Of a DNA stretch of 56,312 nt, positions 26,505 through 34,501 are shown piece by piece (position 1 is the stretch's first letter; each line of letters opens with the position of its first letter). The notes below the pieces were generated by a model. It saw only the letters and a list, made by a program, of their open reading frames with translations, was not told the origin of the DNA and ran no database searches. The stretch is taken from positions 1 through 56,312 of the forward strand of contig CBDUYN010000045.1 in assembly GCA_965371445.1 (NCBI GenBank). The letters run 5' to 3'. The position numbers and the translations under genes were made by a program. This DNA comes from DASWIG01 sp965371445. GTDB lineage: Bacteria > Acidobacteriota > Thermoanaerobaculia > Multivoradales > J023.

Positions 26505-29060
26505 TTACCTCAGGACGGCTCCGAGCGCTTTCTCCAGGCGCTTCAAGATCTTTCCCCGGATCTTGCCCGCGTCCTTGTCGGTGAGGGTGCCCTCGTCGGA
26601 CTGGAAGGCCAGGCGGTAGGCCAGGCTCTTCTTGCCGCGACCGACCTGCTCGCCGCGGTAGAGGTCGAAGAGCTGGATCTGCGCCAGACGCGCGCCCCCG
26701 GCCTTGCGGATCTCGTCCTCCACGGCCGCGGCCGGCACCGAGTCGTCGACGAGGACGGCCAGGTCCTCACGGACGGCCGGGAAGCGGGAGATCTCCCGTG
26801 CCTGCCAGCGGTCCGGCGCCGCTTCCAGCAGGGCTTCGAGGTCGAAGTCCGCCGCCAGCACCGGCTGGTCCGGCAGGTCGTAGGCGGCGCGCACCTTCGG
26901 GTGCAGCTCGCCCAGCACACCGATCTCAGTGCCGTGGATCCGCAGGAGGGCCGTGCGTCCCGGGTGGAAGCTCGGATGCTCCGTGGGCTCGTAGCCGGCG
27001 TCCGGCAGGTGGAGCCCGCCTGTCAACCCTTCGACGAGGCCCTTCAAGTCGTAGAAGTCCATCGGCGTCTCGTCGACCTCCCCGGACCAACTTTCATCAG
27101 CGCGCGGACCGGTGACGAGCAGCACCAGCCGGCGGGGTTCTTCGGGCAGGTCCTGGCCCTCCTGCAGGAGATAGACGCTGCCGATGTCGAACACCGCCAG
27201 GCCACCGCCGAACCGGACGTTCGACTCGGCCACCTCGAGGGCGCTCGCCAGGAGCGACCGGCGCATGGCTGAACGCTCCGCGGTGATCGGGTTGGCGAGC
27301 GTCACGTAGGGACCGGCGTCCGGCGCCGCGCCGGGATGGCGTACCCGACCCTCACGCTCCGGCGAAGTGAGCCGGTAGGTGATGATCTCCTGCAGGCCGA
27401 GGTGCACCAGCAGGTCGCGCAGCTCCTCTTCCTGCTCGAGCTCGGGATTGCCGCGCTGAGGCGGGATCGTGTCGCTGATCTGGGTCTCGCCGAGGCGCTC
27501 GTAGCCGTAGATGCGGGCGATCTCCTCCACCAGGTCGGCGACGCCGACGACACCCGTGCTGACGTCCATGCGGTGATCGGGAGCCGTGACCTCGAGGGCG
27601 TCGCCCTTCTCCTCCACCCCGAACTCCAGGGCGCTCAGGATGCGGACGACCTCGTCTTTCGAGATGCCTGCCTGGGTGCCCAGGTAGCGGGGCACCTCGC
27701 TCAGGGGAAAGTCGACGACGATCGGATCCGGCGGCGTCGGGTACTCGTCCACGAGACCCTGAGCGACGGTGCCGCCGCCGAGCTCTCGCATCAGGTCGGC
27801 GGCCCGCAGGTTGCCGCGGCGGCTCTGCTCGGGATGCACGCCGCGGCTGAAGCGGTAACCGGCTCCCGAGGTCTGCAGCTGCTGCGCCTGCACGGTGCGG
27901 CGGATGTTGATCATGTCCCACGAAGCCGCCTCGAGGAGCACGTTCGTGGTCTTCTCGGAGACCTCGGACTCGCCGCCGCCCATGATGCCGCCCAACGACA
28001 GGACTCCGGCCGTGTCGCAGACCAAGATCGAGAAGTCGTCGAGCTTGCGGTCGGCGCCGTCGAGCGTTTCCAGGCGTTCGCCCGGCTCGGGCAGGCGAGT
28101 GATCAGCGTCGGCACGTCGGCGCCCGTCGACTTCGCCCGTTCCACCAGGACGTCGTAGTCGAAGGCGTGGAGGGGCTGGCCCGTCTCGAGCATGACGTAG
28201 TTGGTGATGTCCACCATGTTGGAGATGGGACGCATGCCGGCCAGCCAGAGACGCACCTGCATCCAATAGGGTGAGGGCTTGACCTCCACGCCCTTGATGA
28301 GCGTGGCGGTGAAACGCGGATTGAGCTGCGGCTCGCGAATGTCGATGCGGATCTTCTCGGCCGCCGGCGGACCCTCCATCGCAACGTCCAGGTCGGGCGA
28401 GAGCAGCTCGGCTCCGGTCAGCGCCGCCACCTCGCGCGCCACACCCAGGATGCTGGCGTTGCGCGACATGTTGGGCGTGATGTCGATGTCGATCACCACG
28501 TCGCCGAGGTAGTCGGCGAGCGGCGTGCCGGCGGCGGGAGCGCCGGCGTCGAAGAGGATCACGCCTTCGTGCTCCTCGGAGATGCCGAGCTCCTTTTCCG
28601 AGCACACCATCGACGACGACTCGACGCCGCGGATCCTGGCCCGCTTGAGCCTCATGAGCTGCTGCCCAGGCTTGTGGCCGTCGTAGAGGCGCGCGCCCTC
28701 TTTGGCGAACGCCACCTTGACCGGCGGATCGAGGGGGCCCCGGCCCTTGAATTCACAGAGGTTCGGCGCGCCGGTGACCACGGTATTCACGGTCTCGCCG
28801 TCGTCGACCTTGGCGAGCACCAACCGGTCGGCGTCGGGATGAGGGCCGACCTCCTGCAGCTCACCTACCACGATGAGCTGACGGTCCCATTCGAGGCCGG
28901 TGATCTTGGCCTCGATGCGCTCCGGGTCGCCGGGCTGCGCCAAACCCAGGTAGAACATGCCCTCGACCTCGAGACCGGCGAAGGTGATCTTGCGGGCGAG
29001 GTCTTCCGGGGGAAGGTCGACGTCCACGTATTCTCTAAGCCAACGCAGGGGAACTTTCAT
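26505..29060 (-). CDS. pheT: Phenylalanine-tRNA ligase beta subunit
   Basis: This protein has 851 residues. It shows the N-terminal MKVPLRWLREYVDVDLPPED, a tRNA-binding OB domain (~40-155), the B3/B4 editing domain (PNMSRNASILGVAREVA and following), the B5 domain, the catalytic-like core with RYSFSRG-type sequence, and a C-terminal ferredoxin-fold anticodon-binding domain (REISRFPAVREDLAVLVDD to the end). With pheS it forms the (alpha-beta)2 enzyme charging tRNA-Phe in the cytoplasm. It lies 35 bp downstream of pheS. Confidence 0.97.
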   Translation of the reverse strand: MKVPLRWLREYVDVDLPPEDLARKITFAGLEVEGMFYLGLAQPGDPERIEAKITGLEWDRQLIVVGELQEVGPHPDADRLVLAKVDDGETVNTVVTGAPNLCEFKGRGPLDPPVKVAFAKEGARLYDGHKPGQQLMRLKRARIRGVESSSMVCSEKELGISEEHEGVILFDAGAPAAGTPLADYLGDVVIDIDITPNMSRNASILGVAREVAALTGAELLSPDLDVAMEGPPAAEKIRIDIREPQLNPRFTATLIKGVEVKPSPYWMQVRLWLAGMRPISNMVDITNYVMLETGQPLHAFDYDVLVERAKSTGADVPTLITRLPEPGERLETLDGADRKLDDFSILVCDTAGVLSLGGIMGGGESEVSEKTTNVLLEAASWDMINIRRTVQAQQLQTSGAGYRFSRGVHPEQSRRGNLRAADLMRELGGGTVAQGLVDEYPTPPDPIVVDFPLSEVPRYLGTQAGISKDEVVRILSALEFGVEEKGDALEVTAPDHRMDVSTGVVGVADLVEEIARIYGYERLGETQISDTIPPQRGNPELEQEEELRDLLVHLGLQEIITYRLTSPEREGRVRHPGAAPDAGPYVTLANPITAERSAMRRSLLASALEVAESNVRFGGGLAVFDIGSVYLLQEGQDLPEEPRRLVLLVTGPRADESWSGEVDETPMDFYDLKGLVEGLTGGLHLPDAGYEPTEHPSFHPGRTALLRIHGTEIGVLGELHPKVRAAYDLPDQPVLAADFDLEALLEAAPDRWQAREISRFPAVREDLAVLVDDSVPAAAVEDEIRKAGGARLAQIQLFDLYRGEQVGRGKKSLAYRLAFQSDEGTLTDKDAGKIRGKILKRLEKALGAVLR

Positions 29061-29095
29061 GACGGATTCCGTGACTTGATGAAGGTGTTGAAGGC

Positions 29096-30121
29096 TCAGA
29101 ACTGTTGCAGGAACCGCAGGTCGTTGCCCCAGAAGTTGCGGATGTCCCGGATGTCGTAACGCAACATGGCGATGCGCTCCGGTCCCATGCCGAAGGCGAA
29201 ACCGGTGTAGACGCTGGGATCGTAGCCGCCGTTTTCAAGCACCACGGGGTGCACCATGCCGCAGCCCAGGATCTCGAGCCACCCCGTCTTCTTGCAGATC
29301 GCGCATCCCGATCCGCGGCAGATGAAGCACTCGACGTCCATCTCGGCGCTGGGCTCCGTGAAGGGGAAGTAGGAGCAGCGGAAGCGCGTCTTGGTCTCCC
29401 GGGCGTACATGCGGCGGGCGAAGTTGCTGAGCGTGCCCTTGAGGTCCGACATGGTGATGTGCTTGCCCACCGCCAGCCCTTCGACCTGGTGGAATTGGAT
29501 CTCCGAGCGCACGGTGATCTGCTCGTAGCGGTAGCACATGCCGGGCAGGATCACGCGGATGGGCTCGGGGTAGAGCTTGCGCATGGCGTGGATCTGCCCC
29601 GGCGACGTGTGGGTCCGCAGAATCACGTCCTTTTTCGTGGTGTAGAAAGTGTCCTGCATGTCGCGGGCCGGGTGGTGCGGGGGAAAATTGAGCAGCTGGA
29701 AGTTGTACTCGTCGGTCTCGACGTCACGGGAGCGGAAGACCTGGAATCCCATCTCGGCCCAGATCCCGTAGATCCTGCGCAGCACCTGCGTCGAGATGTG
29801 GAGGCGTCCGCGCCGCAGAGGGCGTCCCGGCAGGGTGACGTCGAGCGCGTCCGAGGCGAGGCTCGCTTCGAGCTCGGCCTGGCGTAGCTCCTCTTCGCGG
29901 GTCTCGCGGGCCTCCTTGAGGGCTCTTTCGATCTCGTTGGCCCGCTTGCCCACCATGGGACGCTCTTGGCGCGACAGCTGCCCGACGCCCTTCAAGATCT
30001 GCCTGAGCTCGCTATTCCTGCCCAGGTACGTGGACTGCCAGGCCTGGAGGGCGTCGCTGGCCTCGATGGTTCGGAGCGCGTCGTGCGCCTTTTTTTCCAA
30101 TTGATTCAGCTGATCGAGCAT
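29096..30121 (-). CDS. pheS: Phenylalanine-tRNA ligase alpha subunit
   Basis: This 341-residue protein has an N-terminal coiled coil (MLDQLNQLEKKAHDALRTIE to ~95) that contacts tRNA. The class II catalytic core follows, with DTFYTTKKDVILRTHTSPGQ (motif 2 region), EIQFHQVEGLAVG and motif 3 GFAFGMGPERIAMLRY. A Cys-containing insert (CFICRGSGCAICKKTGW) is normal for many bacteria. The ATG at 30121 has GAGGAG upstream; the frame is open further upstream only because it crosses relic sequence. No T-box or attenuator is evident. Confidence 0.97.
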   Translation of the reverse strand: MLDQLNQLEKKAHDALRTIEASDALQAWQSTYLGRNSELRQILKGVGQLSRQERPMVGKRANEIERALKEARETREEELRQAELEASLASDALDVTLPGRPLRRGRLHISTQVLRRIYGIWAEMGFQVFRSRDVETDEYNFQLLNFPPHHPARDMQDTFYTTKKDVILRTHTSPGQIHAMRKLYPEPIRVILPGMCYRYEQITVRSEIQFHQVEGLAVGKHITMSDLKGTLSNFARRMYARETKTRFRCSYFPFTEPSAEMDVECFICRGSGCAICKKTGWLEILGCGMVHPVVLENGGYDPSVYTGFAFGMGPERIAMLRYDIRDIRNFWGNDLRFLQQF

Positions 30122-30174
30122 GGATGTCTCCTCTTCAAGGATAATATCCCCATTTGCCGTCGCGACGCGTCCCA

Positions 30175-30204
30175 AGAAAAAAGGGCCTCCCGAGGGAGGC
30201 CCTT
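30175..30204 (-). terminator. Rho-independent terminator after the TonB receptor relic
   Basis: Stem arms AAGGGCCTCC (30181-30190) and GGAGGCCCTT (30195-30204), with a further C-G pair, are followed on the minus strand by a run of T (complement of the A-run 30175-30182, with one interruption). It ends transcription coming from 30.2-33.8 kb before pheS. Confidence 0.85.
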
Positions 30205-30227
30205 CGTCTCGGCGGATCCTCAGATGC

Positions 30228-30538
30228 CTAGTTGAAGGAGATGCGCACGCCGAGCTGCCACTGCCGCGGCTGGGTGACCCGGTCGCGGGCCAGGCCGACA
30301 GTCGCCGAAGCTGAAGGCCTTGGCCAGCCGGACATCGACCTTGGAGACCGATTCCCAGCGGCACGTAGCCGATGTCGCCGGGGCCGACGTTGATGCGGCC
30401 GTAGTTGGGGTAGAGCCCGTCTTGCTGGACCTGGCTGGCGAAGAGCAGCGACGGCGTGCGGCTGTAGAAGTACCCGACGCCGCCACGGATCACGTCGCGG
30501 CCGCGGCGGTCGTTGGGAACGGCTGCGGACATCGGCAC
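30228..30538 (-). pseudogene. C-terminal relic of a second TonB-dependent receptor
   Basis: Pieces of an outer-membrane receptor C-terminus lie in different frames. DVIRGGVGYFYSRTPSLLFA and then YPNYGRINVGPGDIGYVPLG are in one frame (~30360-30510), KVDVRLAKAFSFGD is in another (~30305-30345), and RQWQLGVRISFN plus a TAG is in a third (30228-30265). The last is the classical beta-barrel end with terminal aromatic residues. At least two frameshifts or deletions separate the pieces, and everything upstream of the last ~100 residues is missing. Its terminator survives. It is a different paralogue from the intact receptor next door. Confidence 0.7.
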
Positions 30539-30641
30539 ATCTTAGCTTTTGGGGGACGGGGAAAGGCTCTGGCAGGAGGGGCCGCGCCGAAGCGCGGCCC
30601 CTGGTCCATGGCCGTGGGGTCCAGGAAGGACCGGCGCAGAC

Positions 30642-33600
30642 TCAGAAACGGAGCTCGAATCCGAAGCGCGCCTGCCAGAGCGACCGGAACTCCTGCAGGT
30701 CGTTGATATCCCGCTCGCTGAAACGCTCGAAGACGTACTGTCCCTCCGCGTTGACGTCGATATCGACCACCTGGTTGGAGAAGAAGGCGGCGTCGTTGAC
30801 CTTGCCCAAGCTGTTGTCGATGAGGTTTAACAGGTTGTAGACCCTGACGAAAAACCTCCCGTTCGTTTCTTTGAAGAGGGGAAAGTCCTGGTGGATGCTG
30901 ATGTCGACGCGAGTGGTCCAGGGGGCGAAGGTGCTGTTGCGAGGAAGGAAGCCGGGCCCGAACCCCTGCTGTTGGACCCAGTCGAAGAACTCCTGCGTCG
31001 CGAAGCCGTCGGCGAAGACCACGTTGGGGTCGTCTGGGCCGGTCGGTACGTAGAGCCGGTGGCGGCCGCGATTGCCACCCTCCAGCTCGTCCGAGTCCAT
31101 CACGAAGCTCCCGGGCTGGCCCTCCTGGTGATAGGCGAACAGGGTGAAGCGCGTCTCGTAATCGCCGAAGAGCTCCCGGCCGATGCTGGCGCGAAGGCTG
31201 AAACGGTGCGGCACCGCGTAGCGGGACCTCCCGGGCCGCGGGTTGTTGACGTCGTTCAGGGCCACGTTGGTGTAGTTCGAGAAGGCGACGAAGGACGTCA
31301 TCGGGCTGACGTCCTCCCCGTCGATGTTGGCGTAGCCGAGCGAAAAGTCGAGGCCCGAATCCCAGCGCTTCCTGACCACGAGCGAGAGAACGTCCGAGGA
31401 GGCGCCGAAGCCCGAGTTGGTCAGCATGTAGTTTTCGTCACCCCTCACAAAGTCGTAGATCGGTCCTCCGGCCAGCGTGGTCCCGACGATGTCCTGGGAG
31501 ACGTCGACGTATAAGGCGGAGTCCTTGAGCTCGGTGTGGAGGTAGTCGAAGTCGAGCTGGTAGCCACTCTCGAAGCGGTAGGTGAGGCCCAGCGAGTACT
31601 TATCCTCGAACGGCTGCTTGTAGTCCGGATCGATCAGCACCAGGCGGCTGTCGCTGGCGTCGTCGGCGGTGGTGGCGGCGACCTGGTCGAAGAGCGACTG
31701 GGGAACGTCGCGGCCCGGCTCGGGGCCGGTCAGGGGGATGCTGCCGTCGAACACCGAGCCCCTGTCAAAATTGTCGAGACGCGTCTGCACGTTGGTCACG
31801 CCGTCGTTGCTCCAGGCGTTGGAGACCCAGACATTGGGGTTGCCACCGGAGAAGCGGCCAATGCTGGCGCGCACCGACATCTGCGATTTCGGGCTCCAGA
31901 TGACGCCCAGGCGGGGCATCAGCAGGCTCAGGCCATCGAGGTTCCCGTCGTTGCGCAGCCCGCCGTTGGCGTCGGTGAAGGCCTGATTGAAGGTGGGCGT
32001 GTCGCTGCTGGTGAAGAACTCGTAGCGCAGACCCAACACCAACGCCACGTCGTGGTCGTCCAAGAAGATCTCGTCCTGCAGGTAGATCGAGTTGAGGACG
32101 TTGGCGAAGCTCGCCGCCGCGTCCGTAGCAATGTTGCTACCACCGCCGCTCCCGTAGTAGACGCGGCTGGGGCGGCCGAGCTCGAAGCGATCGATGCCCG
32201 AGAGCGAGCACGCGGCATCGTCCATCCGCCCCTGCGCGGTGAGGTCGGCGCAGTGGGCGGGGTTGCCGGGCGAGTCGTCGAAGAAGTCCCACTCGCCGCC
32301 GCGGGAGTGCTGCACGAAGATGTTGAAGATCTCGTTGTCCTCGACCTCGTATCCGGCCGTGAAGACGTTCCGGCCCATGAGGAGCTGTCCCGAGAGCTTG
32401 AGGTAGCTCGTGTCGGTGTTCAGGCTGTTGGCCTGACGCGAGTCGTCCGCTCCCAGGTAGACCGTGCCGGTCCTGCCGCCGATGCTGATCTGGAAGTCGC
32501 CGAAGTCGCCGGGGCCCACCGTGACCTGAGAATCGTCCATCGTGCTCTGGCTTAGAAAGATCTCGGTCGAAAAGGAGTCGCTCCACTGCGAGGAGAGCCG
32601 GCCCGTGATGGTCTCCGACTCGGCGCCCTTGACGTAGAAGTGGCTCGCGAACTCGAACTCGTTGGAGTCATTGTCGGAGCCGCGGTCCTGGAAGCCGTCG
32701 TAGAAGTTGTAGATCAGCGACACGTTGTGGCTCGGGTTGACGTTCCAGTCGAGCTTCAGCATCTGCTTGTCTTCCTCCTGGACGCCGTCCACCGGCTGGC
32801 CGCCCGGATCGTAGCCGTAGAGATCGTTGGCGATGGCGACGATGCGGTCGTGATCCGCCTGGCTGAACCAAGGGCGCTCGACGCCGGCGCCCGAGCCCGC
32901 GTAGCCCCCGGCGAGGAAGCGCGGCGAGTCGGTGGTCTCGTAGGCCGCGAAGAAGTGGAGCTTGTCCGCCAGGATGCGGCCGCCGAACGTGGCGCCAATT
33001 TTTTCATCGTCGAAAGGCGGCGTGTTGAAGTCACGCGTGTCGCCGCCAATCGAGTCCCCACGCAGGCCTTCGTCGGTGTGCTCCCAGAACAGGTTGCCGC
33101 GGAACTCGTTGGTGCCGGACTTGGTCACCGCGTTGATGGTGCAGGCCGAGAAGCCGCCGTAGGTGACGTCCGCGGGCGCCAGCTCGACCGCCAGCTGGGC
33201 GATGGCGTCGTAGGGGAAGGGCATCCCGGTCGCCGTCGAGTAGCCGTTGGTGTTCAGACCGAAGCGGTCGTTCTGTCCCACACCGTCCAGCGTCACGCTG
33301 TTGAAGCGAGGATGCTTGCCGGCGCAGTTGATCTCGAAGCCACGTTCCCCGTTGTCGATGTTGATCCGGGGGTCGTTTCCGTAGACGTCCAAGATGTCCC
33401 GGTTGAAGTTGACCGCGGTCTCCATCTGGAAAGTATCGAAGGTCGCCGCCGGACCCGTGGCCACTTCGACGAAGTCGCCAGCGGCTGAGGCGGTGACGGT
33501 CACTACTTCCGAGAACGAGGGGTCCATGTTGACCTTCAGCCTGTAGATGTCAGCCACCGCGAGGCTCTCGATGTTGACGGCCTGCTGATCGTTGACGATG

Positions 33601-33848
33601 ACCGTGTAGGGTCCGCCCGGCGCCAGGCGAGTCGCCAGAAAGACGCCGTCCGCGTTGGACTTGAACTTCCGGATGTTGCCTGTTCGGTTATCCAGCACCT
33701 CGATCTTGGCGTCGGCGACCGGCGAGCCGTCGGCATCGACGAGGACTCCACGAATCGTGGCGAACGTGTCCTGTGCCGCGGTGGTGGACGCGAGCAGCGC
33801 GCCGATCAGCAGGCAGATGACGAGCATGGCTCTGAGAGTGGCTCTCAT
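30642..33848 (-). CDS. TonB-dependent outer-membrane receptor (Oar/carboxypeptidase-regulatory type)
   Basis: This protein has 1068 residues. A signal peptide (LRAMLVICLLIGALLASTTAAQ) is followed by a carboxypeptidase-regulatory-like beta sandwich (TIRGVLVDADGSPVADAKIE to ~95) and a plug domain (VTLDGVGQNDRFGL, AQLAVELAPADVTYGGFSAC, INAVTKSGTNEFRGNLFWEH). A large beta barrel ends in ARFGFELRF, with the terminal Phe needed for barrel assembly. Such proteins take up large substrates, often peptides or glycans, across the outer membrane with TonB energy. The ATG at 33848 starts the signal peptide. The substrate is not predictable; no SusD-like partner is adjacent. Confidence 0.9.
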   Translation of the reverse strand: MRATLRAMLVICLLIGALLASTTAAQDTFATIRGVLVDADGSPVADAKIEVLDNRTGNIRKFKSNADGVFLATRLAPGGPYTVIVNDQQAVNIESLAVADIYRLKVNMDPSFSEVVTVTASAAGDFVEVATGPAATFDTFQMETAVNFNRDILDVYGNDPRINIDNGERGFEINCAGKHPRFNSVTLDGVGQNDRFGLNTNGYSTATGMPFPYDAIAQLAVELAPADVTYGGFSACTINAVTKSGTNEFRGNLFWEHTDEGLRGDSIGGDTRDFNTPPFDDEKIGATFGGRILADKLHFFAAYETTDSPRFLAGGYAGSGAGVERPWFSQADHDRIVAIANDLYGYDPGGQPVDGVQEEDKQMLKLDWNVNPSHNVSLIYNFYDGFQDRGSDNDSNEFEFASHFYVKGAESETITGRLSSQWSDSFSTEIFLSQSTMDDSQVTVGPGDFGDFQISIGGRTGTVYLGADDSRQANSLNTDTSYLKLSGQLLMGRNVFTAGYEVEDNEIFNIFVQHSRGGEWDFFDDSPGNPAHCADLTAQGRMDDAACSLSGIDRFELGRPSRVYYGSGGGSNIATDAAASFANVLNSIYLQDEIFLDDHDVALVLGLRYEFFTSSDTPTFNQAFTDANGGLRNDGNLDGLSLLMPRLGVIWSPKSQMSVRASIGRFSGGNPNVWVSNAWSNDGVTNVQTRLDNFDRGSVFDGSIPLTGPEPGRDVPQSLFDQVAATTADDASDSRLVLIDPDYKQPFEDKYSLGLTYRFESGYQLDFDYLHTELKDSALYVDVSQDIVGTTLAGGPIYDFVRGDENYMLTNSGFGASSDVLSLVVRKRWDSGLDFSLGYANIDGEDVSPMTSFVAFSNYTNVALNDVNNPRPGRSRYAVPHRFSLRASIGRELFGDYETRFTLFAYHQEGQPGSFVMDSDELEGGNRGRHRLYVPTGPDDPNVVFADGFATQEFFDWVQQQGFGPGFLPRNSTFAPWTTRVDISIHQDFPLFKETNGRFFVRVYNLLNLIDNSLGKVNDAAFFSNQVVDIDVNAEGQYVFERFSERDINDLQEFRSLWQARFGFELRF

Positions 33849-34117
33849 GGGGTTACTCCTTGCTTCGCCCAGGTGGGCGAAATTGAGATGATGTGGATTG
33901 GACCGCGCGGACAAGCCTCCGCCTGTACCGGGACATCGCCGGTCTTCCGGGAGGAGCCACTGGCCGTTGAGCTGCGGAGAGTTTGCATGAAAAGAACGTG
34001 CACCTGTGGAATTGGTGGCGCAAGGCTACCACTATCCGTTGGGGTGGGTCTAGGAACTTCTCGATCCAATTTCCGAGAGCGGATTCAAATTCTTGAATGC
34101 CGCGCCTAAGTTGCGGT

Positions 34118-34283
34118 AACCAAAGGCGTTCAGCCTCCGGCGGCCGCCGTTCTCCGGGGCCCTCCTCCGGAGCCTCGCCGCGCAGGATCGGCAGCAGGTC
34201 GATGCCGTCGAGACCGTCCGGCGGGGTCGACCACGCCGGCGGCGGCGAGGATCGTGGCGGCGAAATCGAGGGTCAAGGAGGGA
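34118..34283 (-). pseudogene. Relic of a sulfatase (C-terminal part)
   Basis: On the minus strand SLTLDFAATILAAAGVVDPA is followed, after a one-base frame change, by PDGLDGIDLLPILRGEAPEEG and ERR. This is the conserved pattern near the C-terminus of arylsulfatase-type enzymes. Nothing sulfatase-like remains on either side. The rest of 33849-34359 holds the leader of the TonB receptor, a small inverted repeat ATTCAA/TTGAAT at 34083-34098, and the tRNA-Ser promoter. Confidence 0.5.
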
Positions 34284-34312
34284 GAGGATGGGGTGACGGT
34301 CTCGACGAGGCT

Positions 34313-34341
34313 TTGACTTCCCGTTCGGCAGACAGTACAAT
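34313..34341 (+). promoter_or_regulatory. Sigma-70-type promoter of tRNA-Ser
   Basis: -35 TTGACT (34313-34318), a 17-bp spacer and -10 TACAAT (34336-34341) lie 18 bp before the mature tRNA 5' end. With no terminator between the tRNA and tkt, it may also drive tkt. Confidence 0.85.
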
Positions 34342-34359
34342 TCGGCCCTTCGACCCGCC

Positions 34360-34451
<92 letters not shown>

Positions 34452-34501
34452 AGCCGAATGTCCGATCCAACCCCGACCAACCCACCGTGAGGCAAGACGC
34501 G

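Noticed and set aside
30122..30180. T-box or peptide attenuator upstream of pheS
   Set aside because: The leader is under 60 nt, with no specifier loop, no Phe-rich leader peptide and no antiterminator; the nearby hairpin terminates the upstream gene.
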